A stretch of 17,717 nucleotides of DNA from Pseudodesulfovibrio sp. (GTDB lineage Bacteria; Desulfobacterota; Desulfovibrionia; Desulfovibrionales; Desulfovibrionaceae). Where the stretch lies: contig JAFLJW010000022.1 in assembly GCA_022712815.1 (NCBI GenBank), positions 1-17,717 of the forward strand, read 5' to 3'. Position numbers and translations under genes: made by a program. Below the pieces are notes generated by a model that was given only the letters and a program-made list of their open reading frames with translations, had not been told where the DNA came from and searched no databases. Positions 1 through 7,251 of the stretch are shown here, one piece after another (positions within the stretch are counted from its first letter, which is position 1; the number at the start of each line of letters is the position of its first letter).

Positions 1-464
1 TGGATGAAAGAAAGCTGGTTGCGAAGAACTTCTTCGATGCGCTGGTGTTCTTCGGTTTCCAACTCCAGACACTGTTGCTGGGCTTTGAGGAACGTTGCGC
101 GTTCAAGGGCCTTGAGTATGGCCTGATCCAATTCGGGCAGGACCGATTCGCCCTTGATCACGAAATCCCAGGCACCCTTGCGGATTGCCTTGATGGCATC
201 CTCGATTTGACCAGCCCCGGAAAGGACAATGAACGGAACTTCCACTGAATGCTCCGTCAGCTCTGCAAGAACGTCAAAACCATCCCTATCGGGCATACGC
301 AGGTCGATGAGCACGGCATCTGGTTTTTCGCTCAAAAACAATTCGACACCGAGACGCCCCTCTTCGGCCTCCAGTGTAGCATACCCGCGCTTCTCCAGAT
401 AATGTGCCACCAAAACCCTGAAAGTGGGATTGTCGTCTATTATCAATATGAGGGGCAGGCTCAA
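1..464 (-). CDS. Response regulator, receiver domain plus start of a C-terminal extension (partial)
   Basis: The 154 readable residues form a complete CheY-like receiver domain. Asp10/Asp11 form the acidic pocket, Asp54 (in LIDLRMP) is the phosphoacceptor, Ser82 sits in the LSGAG turn and Lys104 in FVIKG. After about residue 120 comes a charged, probably coiled-coil helix (LKALERATFLKAQQQ, then a Glu-rich stretch) that runs off the window edge, so the output domain is not seen. That kind of linker commonly leads into a PAS/histidine-kinase or other signalling domain. The start is TTG at 464, preceded by AAGGA eight bases upstream; no ATG fits the start of the receiver fold. It is transcribed away from the solute-binding protein gene. 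Its specific signal is unknown. Confidence 0.85.
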   Translation of the reverse strand, partial: MSLPLILIIDDNPTFRVLVAHYLEKRGYATLEAEEGRLGVELFLSEKPDAVLIDLRMPDRDGFDVLAELTEHSVEVPFIVLSGAGQIEDAIKAIRKGAWDFVIKGESVLPELDQAILKALERATFLKAQQQCLELETEEHQRIEEVLRNQLSFI

Positions 465-572
465 AAAAATGTCCTTTTTCTTGGTTTCGACTGAGATAAT
501 AGTATGCTTCTACACAAAAATGAAGCAGTGAGTTATTATTATCAAGGATATGGTTTGATAAATGCAGCTTGC

Positions 573-601
573 TTGTCTACTGCTTTGGAACCGGGTATAG
601 C
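573..601 (+). promoter_or_regulatory. Candidate sigma-70-type promoter for the solute-binding protein gene
   Basis: TTGTCT at 573-578 and TATAGC at 596-601 are separated by 17 bases and lie 34 bases before the ATG at 636. Each hexamer matches the consensus at four of six positions. The spacing and position are right for the gene, but the call rests on pattern alone. Confidence 0.4.
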
Positions 602-635
602 TACAAAATAATCCATTTATATCAGGAGAAAGTTG

Positions 636-1403
636 ATGAAAGCCCTTATCCTTATCGTCATCCTCACACTGTCGGTCCTGACCGGCCCGGCCCAGGCCAG
701 ACAAAATCTACTTTTTGTCGCGGACATTGATTTTGCTCCGTACTCCATGATTACCCAAGGCCAGGCCGCTGGCATTGATGTTGATGTCCTGACCGAAGCG
801 GCCAACCGGGCTGGCTTCATGATTGAAATTCAGTTCAAGCCGTGGGATGAACTCATCGAGATGGTCAAAAACGGTACGTGCGATGGTGCGTTCGGTCTGT
901 TCAAAAGCCCGGAACGGGAGCAATACTCAATGTTCATGGAAGCGGCTCCCCTCCACTACAGCGACTACGTGCTGTTCACCAAGGTGGGGTCCAAATTTTC
1001 ATTCCGCTCCTATGCGAATCTTCAGGGCAAGACTATCGGCAGGATCGCCGGGACCTCTCTGGGGAAAGATTTCGAGGCCTCCTTGGTCAAAGGAGTGATG
1101 CAGATCAAGGAGTATCCGGATCTTGCCACGGCTCTCAAGGGATTGCTGGTCAATGAAATTGATGCCTATGCGGGCAATATTGATGTGACCCATTATCGCT
1201 TGAAGAGTATGGGCATGACCAGCTCCATCGTCTATCTGCCCAAGAAGATAGTGACCCAGAAACCTACCTATCTGGTTTTGTCCCGAGCCTCCAAGCTCAA
1301 GGACAAGGACAGGGTCATTCAAGGGTTGGAACGCGCCATGGACCAAATGCGCAAAGACGGAACCTACAACAAGATCGCCCGGCATTATCTGATCCGCTAT
1401 TAG
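636..1403 (+). CDS. Exported solute-binding protein, bacterial family 3 (amino-acid type)
   Basis: This 255-residue protein has a signal peptide: KA, then a hydrophobic run (LILIVILTLSVLTG), then a probable cleavage after AQA. The mature part has the family 3 periplasmic binding fold. It opens with a beta strand and a FAPYS motif, continues with GIDVDVL, the hinge-region sequence FGLFKSPERE with the arginine that usually grips a ligand carboxylate, then GKTIG and GNIDVTHY. Length is normal for the family. The start is ATG 636, because AGGAG at 624-628 lies seven bases upstream; the TTG directly before it would leave only four. No permease or ATPase gene is nearby, so it may feed a distant transporter or act as a sensing partner of a kinase. 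The divergent response-regulator gene makes a sensory role plausible. The ligand cannot be read from sequence. Confidence 0.85.
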   Translation: MKALILIVILTLSVLTGPAQARQNLLFVADIDFAPYSMITQGQAAGIDVDVLTEAANRAGFMIEIQFKPWDELIEMVKNGTCDGAFGLFKSPEREQYSMFMEAAPLHYSDYVLFTKVGSKFSFRSYANLQGKTIGRIAGTSLGKDFEASLVKGVMQIKEYPDLATALKGLLVNEIDAYAGNIDVTHYRLKSMGMTSSIVYLPKKIVTQKPTYLVLSRASKLKDKDRVIQGLERAMDQMRKDGTYNKIARHYLIRY

Positions 1404-1855
1404 GAAGATATCGACAGGTATTACCTGCCCGACACCAATGTTATCCTGAGAGCTGGCAAAGCCGTGATGATTCAAAAAGCAGACGAGCTTCTCAGCGAAG
1501 AAGTGCGTCCGTATGCTCCAGGCCGGGGGCGTTTCGGGCTATGAGGTTTAGCCACGGGGTGAAGGCTGGCTCCCCCCCCTCCCAGACGGTCAAACGGCAA
1601 AAAATATCTTCCATGCTCCGGCAACGACTCAGGAGCAACCGCTGATTTTTGGTTTCTCTTGCGAATCGCCCCACGGTTTGATTGTTCTGGTTATGGCTAT
1701 CTGCAAACAACCCGGAGCAACCAAGAGCACCAGACAAGAGACCTGACGAAGAATTATGTGGATTTGCCCGGCACCTGTCGTCCGCAGGCTTTTCAACTCC
1801 CTTCCGATGAGCTATCCTTTGACTTCCAGAATGAACCGAAACCAAGGAGCATCCC
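1404..1855 (+). other. Intergenic stretch with a coding-like remnant
   Basis: No confident gene lies in these 452 bases. Directly after the TAG of the solute-binding gene, 46 further codons (1404-1541) stay open in the same frame to a TGA at 1542. They have protein-like composition (for example RYYLPDTNVILRAGKAVMI) but no start signal of their own. This may be the decayed 3' end of a longer or neighbouring gene. Further on there is an eight-C tract (1572-1579) and a short inverted repeat, GGCTA/TAGCC, around 1537-1553, with no T-run to suggest a terminator. A sequence rich in AGGAGC supplies the ilvN ribosome-binding site at the end. I could not identify a convincing promoter. Confidence 0.45.
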
Positions 1856-2335
1856 TTGAAACGCACCATATCAGCCCTTGCCAAGAATGAACCCGGCGTG
1901 CTGGCAAAAATGGCTTCCGAATTTGGCAGATACAAGGCTAACATTTTGTCTCTGGCCGCTGGAGAAACAGAGAATCCTGAAGTTTCCCGCATAGTTCTCT
2001 GTATTGAAGGAGAAAAGGGGGCCATTGATGAGGTTGAATCGTATCTGGGCAATCTGGACGTCATTATCCAGATCGACGACCTGTCGCGTAAGGGTTTTGT
2101 GGACCGTGAGCTGGTCATGATCAAGGTTGCGATGGACCGTGAGCGCACAGGACAATTAATGCAAATCTTTGAAGTTTTTCGGGCCAATGTCGTGGGCATG
2201 GGGCAAAAGACCATTACGGTTGAACTGTCCGGCGACCAGGAGCGCGTGGACGGGTTGATCCAGATGCTCATGCCGTACGACATCAAGTCCATGTGTCGCT
2301 CCGGCATGATCGCCCTCAAGCGAGGAGATGAATAG
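1856..2335 (+). CDS. ilvN: Acetolactate synthase small (regulatory) subunit, IlvN/IlvH type
   Basis: The 159 residues match the whole IlvH/IlvN pattern. An N-terminal ACT domain (about 2-75) carries the NEPGVLAKM and NILSLAAGETENPEVSR motifs. The C-terminal domain (about 83-155) has the ELVMIKV strand, IFRANVV-like and ITVELSGD segments, and ends CRSGMIALKRGDE, close to the usual RSGxxxLxRG terminus. This subunit normally binds IlvB and confers valine feedback control on the first step of branched-chain amino acid synthesis. The start is TTG with AGGAG six bases upstream. No catalytic IlvB gene is in the window. Instead the gene overlaps ptb by one base, so it may work as an orphan branched-chain-amino-acid sensor for the Ptb-Buk pathway, or in trans with a distant IlvB. 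The family call is strong; the partner is inference. Confidence 0.87.
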   Translation: MKRTISALAKNEPGVLAKMASEFGRYKANILSLAAGETENPEVSRIVLCIEGEKGAIDEVESYLGNLDVIIQIDDLSRKGFVDRELVMIKVAMDRERTGQLMQIFEVFRANVVGMGQKTITVELSGDQERVDGLIQMLMPYDIKSMCRSGMIALKRGDE

Positions 2336-3279
2336 TGGTCGGGTTTGAACCGATAACCAATCTGGAAGGAGTGGTGGAAGCCGCCCTGGCTCACAACGCG
2401 GGCGGAGTCCTGCCCAAGGTCGCCATAGCCCGGTCAGCCGAGGATTTCGTACTCCGGGCAGGCATCGAGGCCTATGAGCGCGGCGTGGCCGAGCCTGTCC
2501 TCATTGGTGACATGGACGAAACCCGGCGGATCGCAGAGGATCGAGGACTGGACATATCTCCCTTCAGGCATATTGACATAGCCGATAACGAACAGGCGGT
2601 AGCCGAGGCCGTGCGACTGTTCCGTGAGGATGAGGCGCAACTGATCATGAAGGGACTGGTGTCGACGGCAACCCTTCTCAAGGCCGTGCTGAACAAGAAG
2701 ACAGGTGTTCCGCATCCTTCGCGTATCCTGAGCCACGTGTCTGTTTTCGAGTCCCCGACTGATGGCCGGCTGATGATAATGACCGATCCCGGTGTGAATA
2801 TCATGCCATCGTTGCAGCGCAAGGTGGACATCCTCAAGAATGCCCTGGACGTTGCCCGGAAGCTCGGCATGGACCGGCCCAAGGTGGCAGTTCTGGCAGC
2901 CACGGAAAAAGTGAATTATCCAGCCATGCCAGCCACATTGGATGGAGACATCCTGACCAAGATGGCCCAGCAAGGCGAGTTTGGCGATGCCTTGGTGCTT
3001 GGCCCCCTGTCTCTTGATCTGGCCGTGTCGCGCGAGGCCGCCGCCTGCAAGCGTTTTGACAGCCCTGTTGCCGGGTGTGCCGATATTTTGCTGACCCCCA
3101 ACATCGAGGCGGGGAATATCCTGTACAAATCCCTGTCCACGCTGTGCGGCTGCATCATGTCCTCCGTGGTGATGGGCAGCCGGGTGCCAGTGGTGGTTCC
3201 GTCCCGCGGGGATTCGGATGCCAGCAAGTTTCACTCCATCGCCCTGGCCTGCGTGCTGGCCCGAAGGAGTCTGCCTTGA
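2335..3279 (+). CDS. ptb: Phosphate butyryltransferase (phosphate acyltransferase family)
   Basis: At 314 residues this has the length and motifs of phosphotransbutyrylases in the PTA/PTB family. It shows LIMKGLVSTATLLKAVL, SHVSVFESP, MITDPGVNIMPSLQRKVDIL-type segments, VAVLAATEKVN, GPLSLDLAVS and a C-terminal ADILLTPNIEAGNILYKSL followed by GSRVPVVVPSRGDS. The enzyme converts an acyl-CoA and phosphate to acyl-phosphate and CoA in the cytoplasm. The start is GTG at 2335; its G is the last base of the ilvN TAG stop, and AGGAG lies seven bases upstream, so translation is probably coupled. The following kinase would take the acyl-phosphate to acid and ATP. Preferred chain length (butyryl, isobutyryl, isovaleryl) cannot be told; the company of ilvN hints at branched acids. 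Confidence 0.9.
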   Translation: MVGFEPITNLEGVVEAALAHNAGGVLPKVAIARSAEDFVLRAGIEAYERGVAEPVLIGDMDETRRIAEDRGLDISPFRHIDIADNEQAVAEAVRLFREDEAQLIMKGLVSTATLLKAVLNKKTGVPHPSRILSHVSVFESPTDGRLMIMTDPGVNIMPSLQRKVDILKNALDVARKLGMDRPKVAVLAATEKVNYPAMPATLDGDILTKMAQQGEFGDALVLGPLSLDLAVSREAAACKRFDSPVAGCADILLTPNIEAGNILYKSLSTLCGCIMSSVVMGSRVPVVVPSRGDSDASKFHSIALACVLARRSLP

Positions 3280-4364
3280 ACATATTCGTCATCAACCCCG
3301 GTTCCATGTCCACAAAGCTGGCCTTGTTCAAGAATGGCAAGGAAGAAGTCTCGCGGGAATTCCAACACACCAAGGCTAGTATGGCCCGATTTGAGAGGGT
3401 CATCGACCAGCTCGATTTCCGTATGGACGCAATTCGTGAGTTTCTTGCTGAACCTAACATTGACGCGGGTTCCATAGCTGCCATCGCCGGTCGTGGAGGG
3501 CTGTTGCATCCCTTGAAAGGCGGTGTTTACGAAGTGTCTGACGATATGATCGACGATTTGTATAAAGCCCGGTACGGCGAGCATCCGTGCAATCTGGGAG
3601 CTGTGTTGGCCCGCAAGCTGGCCCGGGAGTGGTCGGTGCCGGCGTTCATTGTCGATCCTGTTGTCACGGATGAGATGATGGACGTTGCGCGGCTCACCGG
3701 TTTGCCTTCCATTGAACGGCGCAGCCTGTTTCATGCCTTGAACCAGCGTGGGGCAGCCCGGACAGTGGCGACCAGATTGGGGCGTTACTATGAAACAAGC
3801 AACTTTATTGTCTGTCATATGGGTGGTGGCGTTTCCATAGGCGCACACAGGCAAGGAATGGTGGTGGATGTGGTCAATGCCCTGGACGGCGAAGGGCCGT
3901 TTACGCCGGAACGGACCGGTGGATTGCCGATTATCCCGGTGCTTGAGCTGATTCAGCACGGCGAGAACACCTCGAAAGAACTGAAAAGAATCATCCTCCG
4001 TGAAGGTGGAGTGTTTGCCCATACAGGGACCAACGACCTTCGGGAGCTGGTGGATGGCATGGAGTCCGGAAATGAAAAAGCTCGGCTGGTCTTTGCATCC
4101 CTTTCCTATAATATAAGCAAGCATATCGCGGCATTGTCCCCTGCTCTGGTCGACGAGAAAGGATCTTTTGAGATTGCGGCAGTCATCTTGACGGGCGGCA
4201 TGGCGCGTAGTGAGCGGTTAGTCAATGAAATCAAAAAATTGACTGGATATATCGGACCAATGGAAGTCGTGGCGGGCGAAGAAGAAATGGCCGCTTTGGC
4301 AGCAGGGGCCGAGGCAGCCCTGAGTGGCTCCGTCGCTGTTGGACGGTATAGTGCAGATCATTGA
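3276..4364 (+). CDS. buk: Butyrate kinase (branched-chain acyl kinase possible)
   Basis: This 362-residue protein of the ASKHA acetate/butyrate kinase family starts with the phosphate-binding NPGSMSTKLALF (7-18). It contains AGRGGLLHPLKGG (71-83), DPVVTDEM (127-134), FHALNQRGAAR (152-162), CHMGGGVSIGAH (180-191) and LTGGMARSE (305-313), as expected for butyrate kinase. It would make ATP and the free acid from acyl-phosphate supplied by Ptb. The start is TTG 3276, overlapping the ptb TGA by four bases, with AAGGAG six bases upstream. An in-frame extension upstream to 3075 exists but lies wholly within ptb and lacks the family's N-terminus, so it is not used. The length fits the family. No terminator is evident downstream. 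Confidence 0.92.
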   Translation: MNIFVINPGSMSTKLALFKNGKEEVSREFQHTKASMARFERVIDQLDFRMDAIREFLAEPNIDAGSIAAIAGRGGLLHPLKGGVYEVSDDMIDDLYKARYGEHPCNLGAVLARKLAREWSVPAFIVDPVVTDEMMDVARLTGLPSIERRSLFHALNQRGAARTVATRLGRYYETSNFIVCHMGGGVSIGAHRQGMVVDVVNALDGEGPFTPERTGGLPIIPVLELIQHGENTSKELKRIILREGGVFAHTGTNDLRELVDGMESGNEKARLVFASLSYNISKHIAALSPALVDEKGSFEIAAVILTGGMARSERLVNEIKKLTGYIGPMEVVAGEEEMAALAAGAEAALSGSVAVGRYSADH

Positions 4365-4535
4365 GCCTGTATTACCATAAAAACAAAATTAGGAACCATT
4401 ACCGTTGACCGGCAGAAAACAGCCTGTTACCGAGTTGTGTATCGAAAAAGGAAGTATGGATGATGTGGCCCCTATGGTGGCAACAAAATAAAAAATCATT
4501 GAAATTTCAGGGAATGGTGGGTAGGTTTTCATTAA

Positions 4536-4564
4536 TTGCCAGAAAAGGGGATGTTGTCTAGAGA
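4536..4564 (+). promoter_or_regulatory. Candidate promoter for cheR-HDOD, with an inverted repeat over the -10
   Basis: TTGCCA (4536-4541, five of six consensus bases) and TAGAGA (4559-4564, three of six) are 17 bases apart and 31 bases before the cheR ATG. The inverted repeat TGTCT-AG-AGACA (4555-4566) covers the -10 element, where a repressor could sit. It is supported by pattern only. Confidence 0.4.
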
Positions 4565-4595
4565 CATACCGCATACCCCAAGAAGGATTACTTGA

Positions 4596-5474
4596 ATGGG
4601 ATCATTGTTTTCCAGTTCCATATCACTTAGAAAAAGCGTCAGGATTGCGGATGATGAGTTCATCCAACTGCGTGATTTCATATATGAAAAAAGTGGAATT
4701 TTTGTTGACGTCAAACGAAAATACCTCTTTGAGAGCCGCTTTTCCAAACGTCTCAACGAGTTGGGTCTTTCCAACTTTGCCGACTATCTCAAGTATTTAA
4801 AATTTGACATGAAAAAAGCGGAAGAGCTGACCACGCTCTTTGAAATGGTAACGACCAACGAAACCAGTTTTTGCCGCGACATGAAGCAGCTTAAAGCGTT
4901 TCAGGGCAATGTGCTCAAGGAAAAAATAGACGAGCAGCGCAAGACCGGCAAGCTGGAACTCAATATCTGGTCCGCAGGTTGTTCCTCCGGCGAAGAACCC
5001 TACACCCTTTCCATTCTCCTCCACGAATCGCTCAAGATGGAACTTCCTCGCTGGAAGATCACCATCACCGCAGTGGACCTGTCCAAGGCCATGATTAAAC
5101 GTGCCCAGACGGGAGTCTATGGCGACTATGCTTTCAAAACCACCCCTGATGACATAAAGGCCAAATATTTCAAAAAAGACCCTGAAGGATGGAAGATCAA
5201 CCCTGAGGTACAAAGCCTGGTCAAATTTCAGCAGATGAACCTGAACGATCCTCTTGCGTTGAAGCGAGTGGCCCGATCACACATAGTTTTTTGTCGAAAC
5301 GTGATTATTTATTTTGACGAGAGCATGAAAAAGAAGGTTGTCGGTTCCTTTTACGACAACCTGTTGCCCGGTGGATACCTGATGCTTGGACACTCCGAGA
5401 CACTGCACAAAATATCTCAGACGTTCAAGCCGGTTTATCATCCGGGAACTATAGCGTACAAGAAGGAAGGCTAA
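4596..5474 (+). CDS. cheR: CheR-type glutamate O-methyltransferase
   Basis: The 292 residues make a full CheR. The N-terminal helical domain (about 18-85) includes IADDEFIQLRDFIYEKSG. The SAM-dependent Rossmann domain carries TTNETSFCRD (86-95), the SAM-binding SAGCSSGEEPY (126-136), ITAVDLSKAMIKRA, and VFCRNVIIYFD (231-241), followed by LPGGYLMLGHSE. It transfers methyl groups from SAM to glutamates of chemoreceptors. The usual second Phe of the NETxFFR motif is Cys93 here. The start is ATG with AAGGA eight bases upstream. No receptor, CheA, CheW or CheB gene is in the window. The gene is followed after 33 bases by an HDOD gene on the same strand, which suggests a regulatory rather than a classical flagellar cluster. 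It may also modify a non-chemotaxis partner. Confidence 0.93.
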   Translation: MGSLFSSSISLRKSVRIADDEFIQLRDFIYEKSGIFVDVKRKYLFESRFSKRLNELGLSNFADYLKYLKFDMKKAEELTTLFEMVTTNETSFCRDMKQLKAFQGNVLKEKIDEQRKTGKLELNIWSAGCSSGEEPYTLSILLHESLKMELPRWKITITAVDLSKAMIKRAQTGVYGDYAFKTTPDDIKAKYFKKDPEGWKINPEVQSLVKFQQMNLNDPLALKRVARSHIVFCRNVIIYFDESMKKKVVGSFYDNLLPGGYLMLGHSETLHKISQTFKPVYHPGTIAYKKEG

Positions 5475-5507
5475 GGGTTTACGAACCCCCTACTGGAGGG
5501 AGCTGTT

Positions 5508-6728
5508 TTGGGTATTAAACGCTTGGATGAGCTGACAGCAGGCACGGTTCTGGCTTCTGATTTGAAAGCCAGCGACGGCAGACTGCTTTTCAAAGCCGAC
5601 ACAGAGCTGGAGGAGCGTCATATTGAGCTTCTCAAGCGAGTTGGCGTTGCAGAAGCTGACGTTAAGGCTGATGCTGGCGATCTGAGCGACGAAACGGTTC
5701 GTGACATTGAAGATTATGTTCGTGATTTCTTCCTGTATGTGGACCCTGAATTCGAACCTTCCCTCCAGATGTTCCGTATAGCCCTTGATCTCACGGGCAG
5801 TGCCGTTGCTTCCGGCTGGGTGTTGCCGGACATCTCCGACCGTCGGGCCTCTGATGTCGAGCATATGGAAGACCTTTTCCTCAGGGGCATGGGCTCACCA
5901 GATACCATCGTCAAGCACGAAACCGAGCTGGCCAGCTTCCCAGACATATATTTTCGCATCAAGGAAGTGCTGGAGGACGAAAGCGCGTCTGCCGAACGCA
6001 TCGCCAAGGTCGTCAGCACCGATATGAGTCTGGCCGCCAAGCTGATCAAGCTGGTAAACAGCCCGTTGTATGGCTTTCCACAGTCCATCGATTCCATTAG
6101 CCGCGCTGTGGCTCTGGTTGGTGCCAAGGAGTTGTCTACTCTGGCCCTCGGCATCTCAGCAATCAATTATTTCAAGGACATACCGCCTGAACTAGTGGAT
6201 ATGAAGTCCTTTTGGCGTCATTCCATCACCTGTGGAATTTTTGCCAAGATCCTCGCCGGCACCCAGATCGGTCTCTCTCCCGAGCGATTTTTTATCGCCG
6301 GGCTCCTGCACGATGTCGGTCGCCTGATCCTGTTCAAGAAGCTGCCTTACGCCTCCACCGAGGCTATGTTATTCGCCCGCGAGAACTCCATTCCGCTGGT
6401 CGAGGCCGAGCGGTCCATCATGGATTTCTGCCACACGGACGTCAGCCAGCCGCTTCTCCAGTCCTGGAAGTTCCCGGAAGGGCTGTCCGACATGATCAAC
6501 TACCACCACAGCCCCATGGAATTCCCCAACCCGTTGGAACCAGCCATCATCCACGTGGCCGACAACCTGACCAACGCGGTGGAAATAGCCCAGGGCGGCA
6601 TGTATGTCCTGCCCGGCATAGACGTACAGGCTTGGGAAATTCTCGGAATCAAGGCCGACCCGCTGCTCCGCGATGCAGTCGATCAATACCATGAACAGAT
6701 CGACATAATCATGAATGCCTTCTTCTAG
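5508..6728 (+). CDS. HDOD-domain signalling protein
   Basis: This is a 406-residue soluble protein. Residues 3-52 (IKRLDELTAGTVLASDL, then GRLLFKADTELEERHIELLKRVGV) resemble the small beta-rich domain often found in front of HD-GYP and HDOD modules. The HDOD domain spans about 140-340. Unusually, it keeps a full set of HD-type metal ligand candidates: His238 (WRHSI), His268-Asp269 (GLLHDVG), His309, His333-His334 and Asp352. The PLYGFP and SRAVALVGAKEL segments are typical of HDOD. The family acts in signalling, and direct enzymatic activity is generally unproven. The start is TTG 5508, supported by GGAGGG seven bases upstream. It lies 33 bases after cheR and is probably cotranscribed. No output domain, such as GGDEF or EAL, is attached. 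Confidence 0.85.
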   Translation: MGIKRLDELTAGTVLASDLKASDGRLLFKADTELEERHIELLKRVGVAEADVKADAGDLSDETVRDIEDYVRDFFLYVDPEFEPSLQMFRIALDLTGSAVASGWVLPDISDRRASDVEHMEDLFLRGMGSPDTIVKHETELASFPDIYFRIKEVLEDESASAERIAKVVSTDMSLAAKLIKLVNSPLYGFPQSIDSISRAVALVGAKELSTLALGISAINYFKDIPPELVDMKSFWRHSITCGIFAKILAGTQIGLSPERFFIAGLLHDVGRLILFKKLPYASTEAMLFARENSIPLVEAERSIMDFCHTDVSQPLLQSWKFPEGLSDMINYHHSPMEFPNPLEPAIIHVADNLTNAVEIAQGGMYVLPGIDVQAWEILGIKADPLLRDAVDQYHEQIDIIMNAFF

Positions 6729-6814
6729 ACGAAGGTCTTTCCCCCACCGATTACAACAAACTACAACAGACAGACATTCCAATGGAATATCTGCCCGTTA
6801 TGCTTTCTTTACCC

Positions 6815-6896
6815 TGGGATTCCAAAGGGCTTGCCCTTTGGCCGCCAGAGGCGAAGTCACCCGATAATTCCGCCAAAGGCGGTTTCAAAATTAAAT
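6815..6896. repeat. 82-bp hairpin-rich intergenic repeat, copy 1
   Basis: This copy is 76 of 82 bases identical to 10700-10781, in the same orientation. It contains the perfect palindrome CCAAAGGGCTTGCCCTTTGG (6822-6841), a small CGCC-AGA-GGCG hairpin just after it, and CCGCC-AAA-GGCGG (6870-6882). It lies between the convergent 3' ends of the HDOD and glnK genes, where it could serve as a weak bidirectional terminator or RNA stabiliser. T-runs after the stems are short, so a classical terminator is not certain. The equal length of both copies and the conserved stems suggest a dispersed REP- or MITE-like family. Confidence 0.85.
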
Positions 6897-6900
6897 CATC

Positions 6901-7239
6901 CTAAATCGCGCTGGAGCCGGACTCGCCGGTGCGAATGCGGACCACTTCTTCCACGGGTGAGATGAATATCTTGCCATCGCCGACCTGTCCGGTACGGGCA
7001 GCCTTGCTGATCGCTTCCACTGCGTCCGAGACAAGCTCGTCGTCGATAACTATGTCAATCTTGATCTTGGGGACGAAATCGACCTGATATTCCGCGCCCC
7101 GGTAAACTTCCTTGTGTCCGCCCTGACGACCAAAACCCTTGACCTCACTGACGGTCATGCCCTTGATGCCGAGGGCAGTGAGACCTTCCTTGATATCTTC
7201 GAGCTTGTAGCTGCGCGTGATCACTTCTATTTTCTTCAT
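6901..7239 (-). CDS. glnK: P-II nitrogen regulatory protein (GlnK/GlnB)
   Basis: This is a complete 112-residue P-II protein. It has the T-loop GRQGGHKEVYRGAEYQVDF with Tyr51, the residue uridylylated in many bacteria, plus Gln39 and Lys58. It also has the B-loop ARTGQVGDGKIF (81-92) and C-loop Arg101 and Arg103 for ATP/ADP binding. The trimer senses 2-oxoglutarate and adenylate charge and, in its GlnK role, plugs the ammonium channel. The start is ATG with GGAG six bases upstream. It follows amtB by 12 bases on the same strand, the classic amtB-glnK pairing, which favours glnK over glnB. No uridylyltransferase gene is in the window. Confidence 0.95.
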   Translation of the reverse strand: MKKIEVITRSYKLEDIKEGLTALGIKGMTVSEVKGFGRQGGHKEVYRGAEYQVDFVPKIKIDIVIDDELVSDAVEAISKAARTGQVGDGKIFISPVEEVVRIRTGESGSSAI

Positions 7240-7251
7240 TATGAACTCCGA

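Noticed and set aside
1401..1403. Pyrrolysine or programmed readthrough at the TAG
   Set aside because: The solute-binding domain is complete at this stop and there is no readthrough signal or pyrrolysine gene in view; decay of a former 3' region is simpler.
1659..1859. 66-residue plus-strand frame before ilvN
   Set aside because: It has no ribosome-binding site or recognisable features and runs into the ilvN start region.
1492..2394. 300-residue open frame on the minus strand
   Set aside because: It lies antisense to the well-supported ilvN gene, has no recognisable domain, and its composition is a mirror of the ilvN codons.
3075..3275. In-frame N-terminal extension of buk
   Set aside because: It lies inside ptb in another frame, and butyrate kinases begin at the NPGS-containing strand; the TTG at 3276 has a correct ribosome-binding site.
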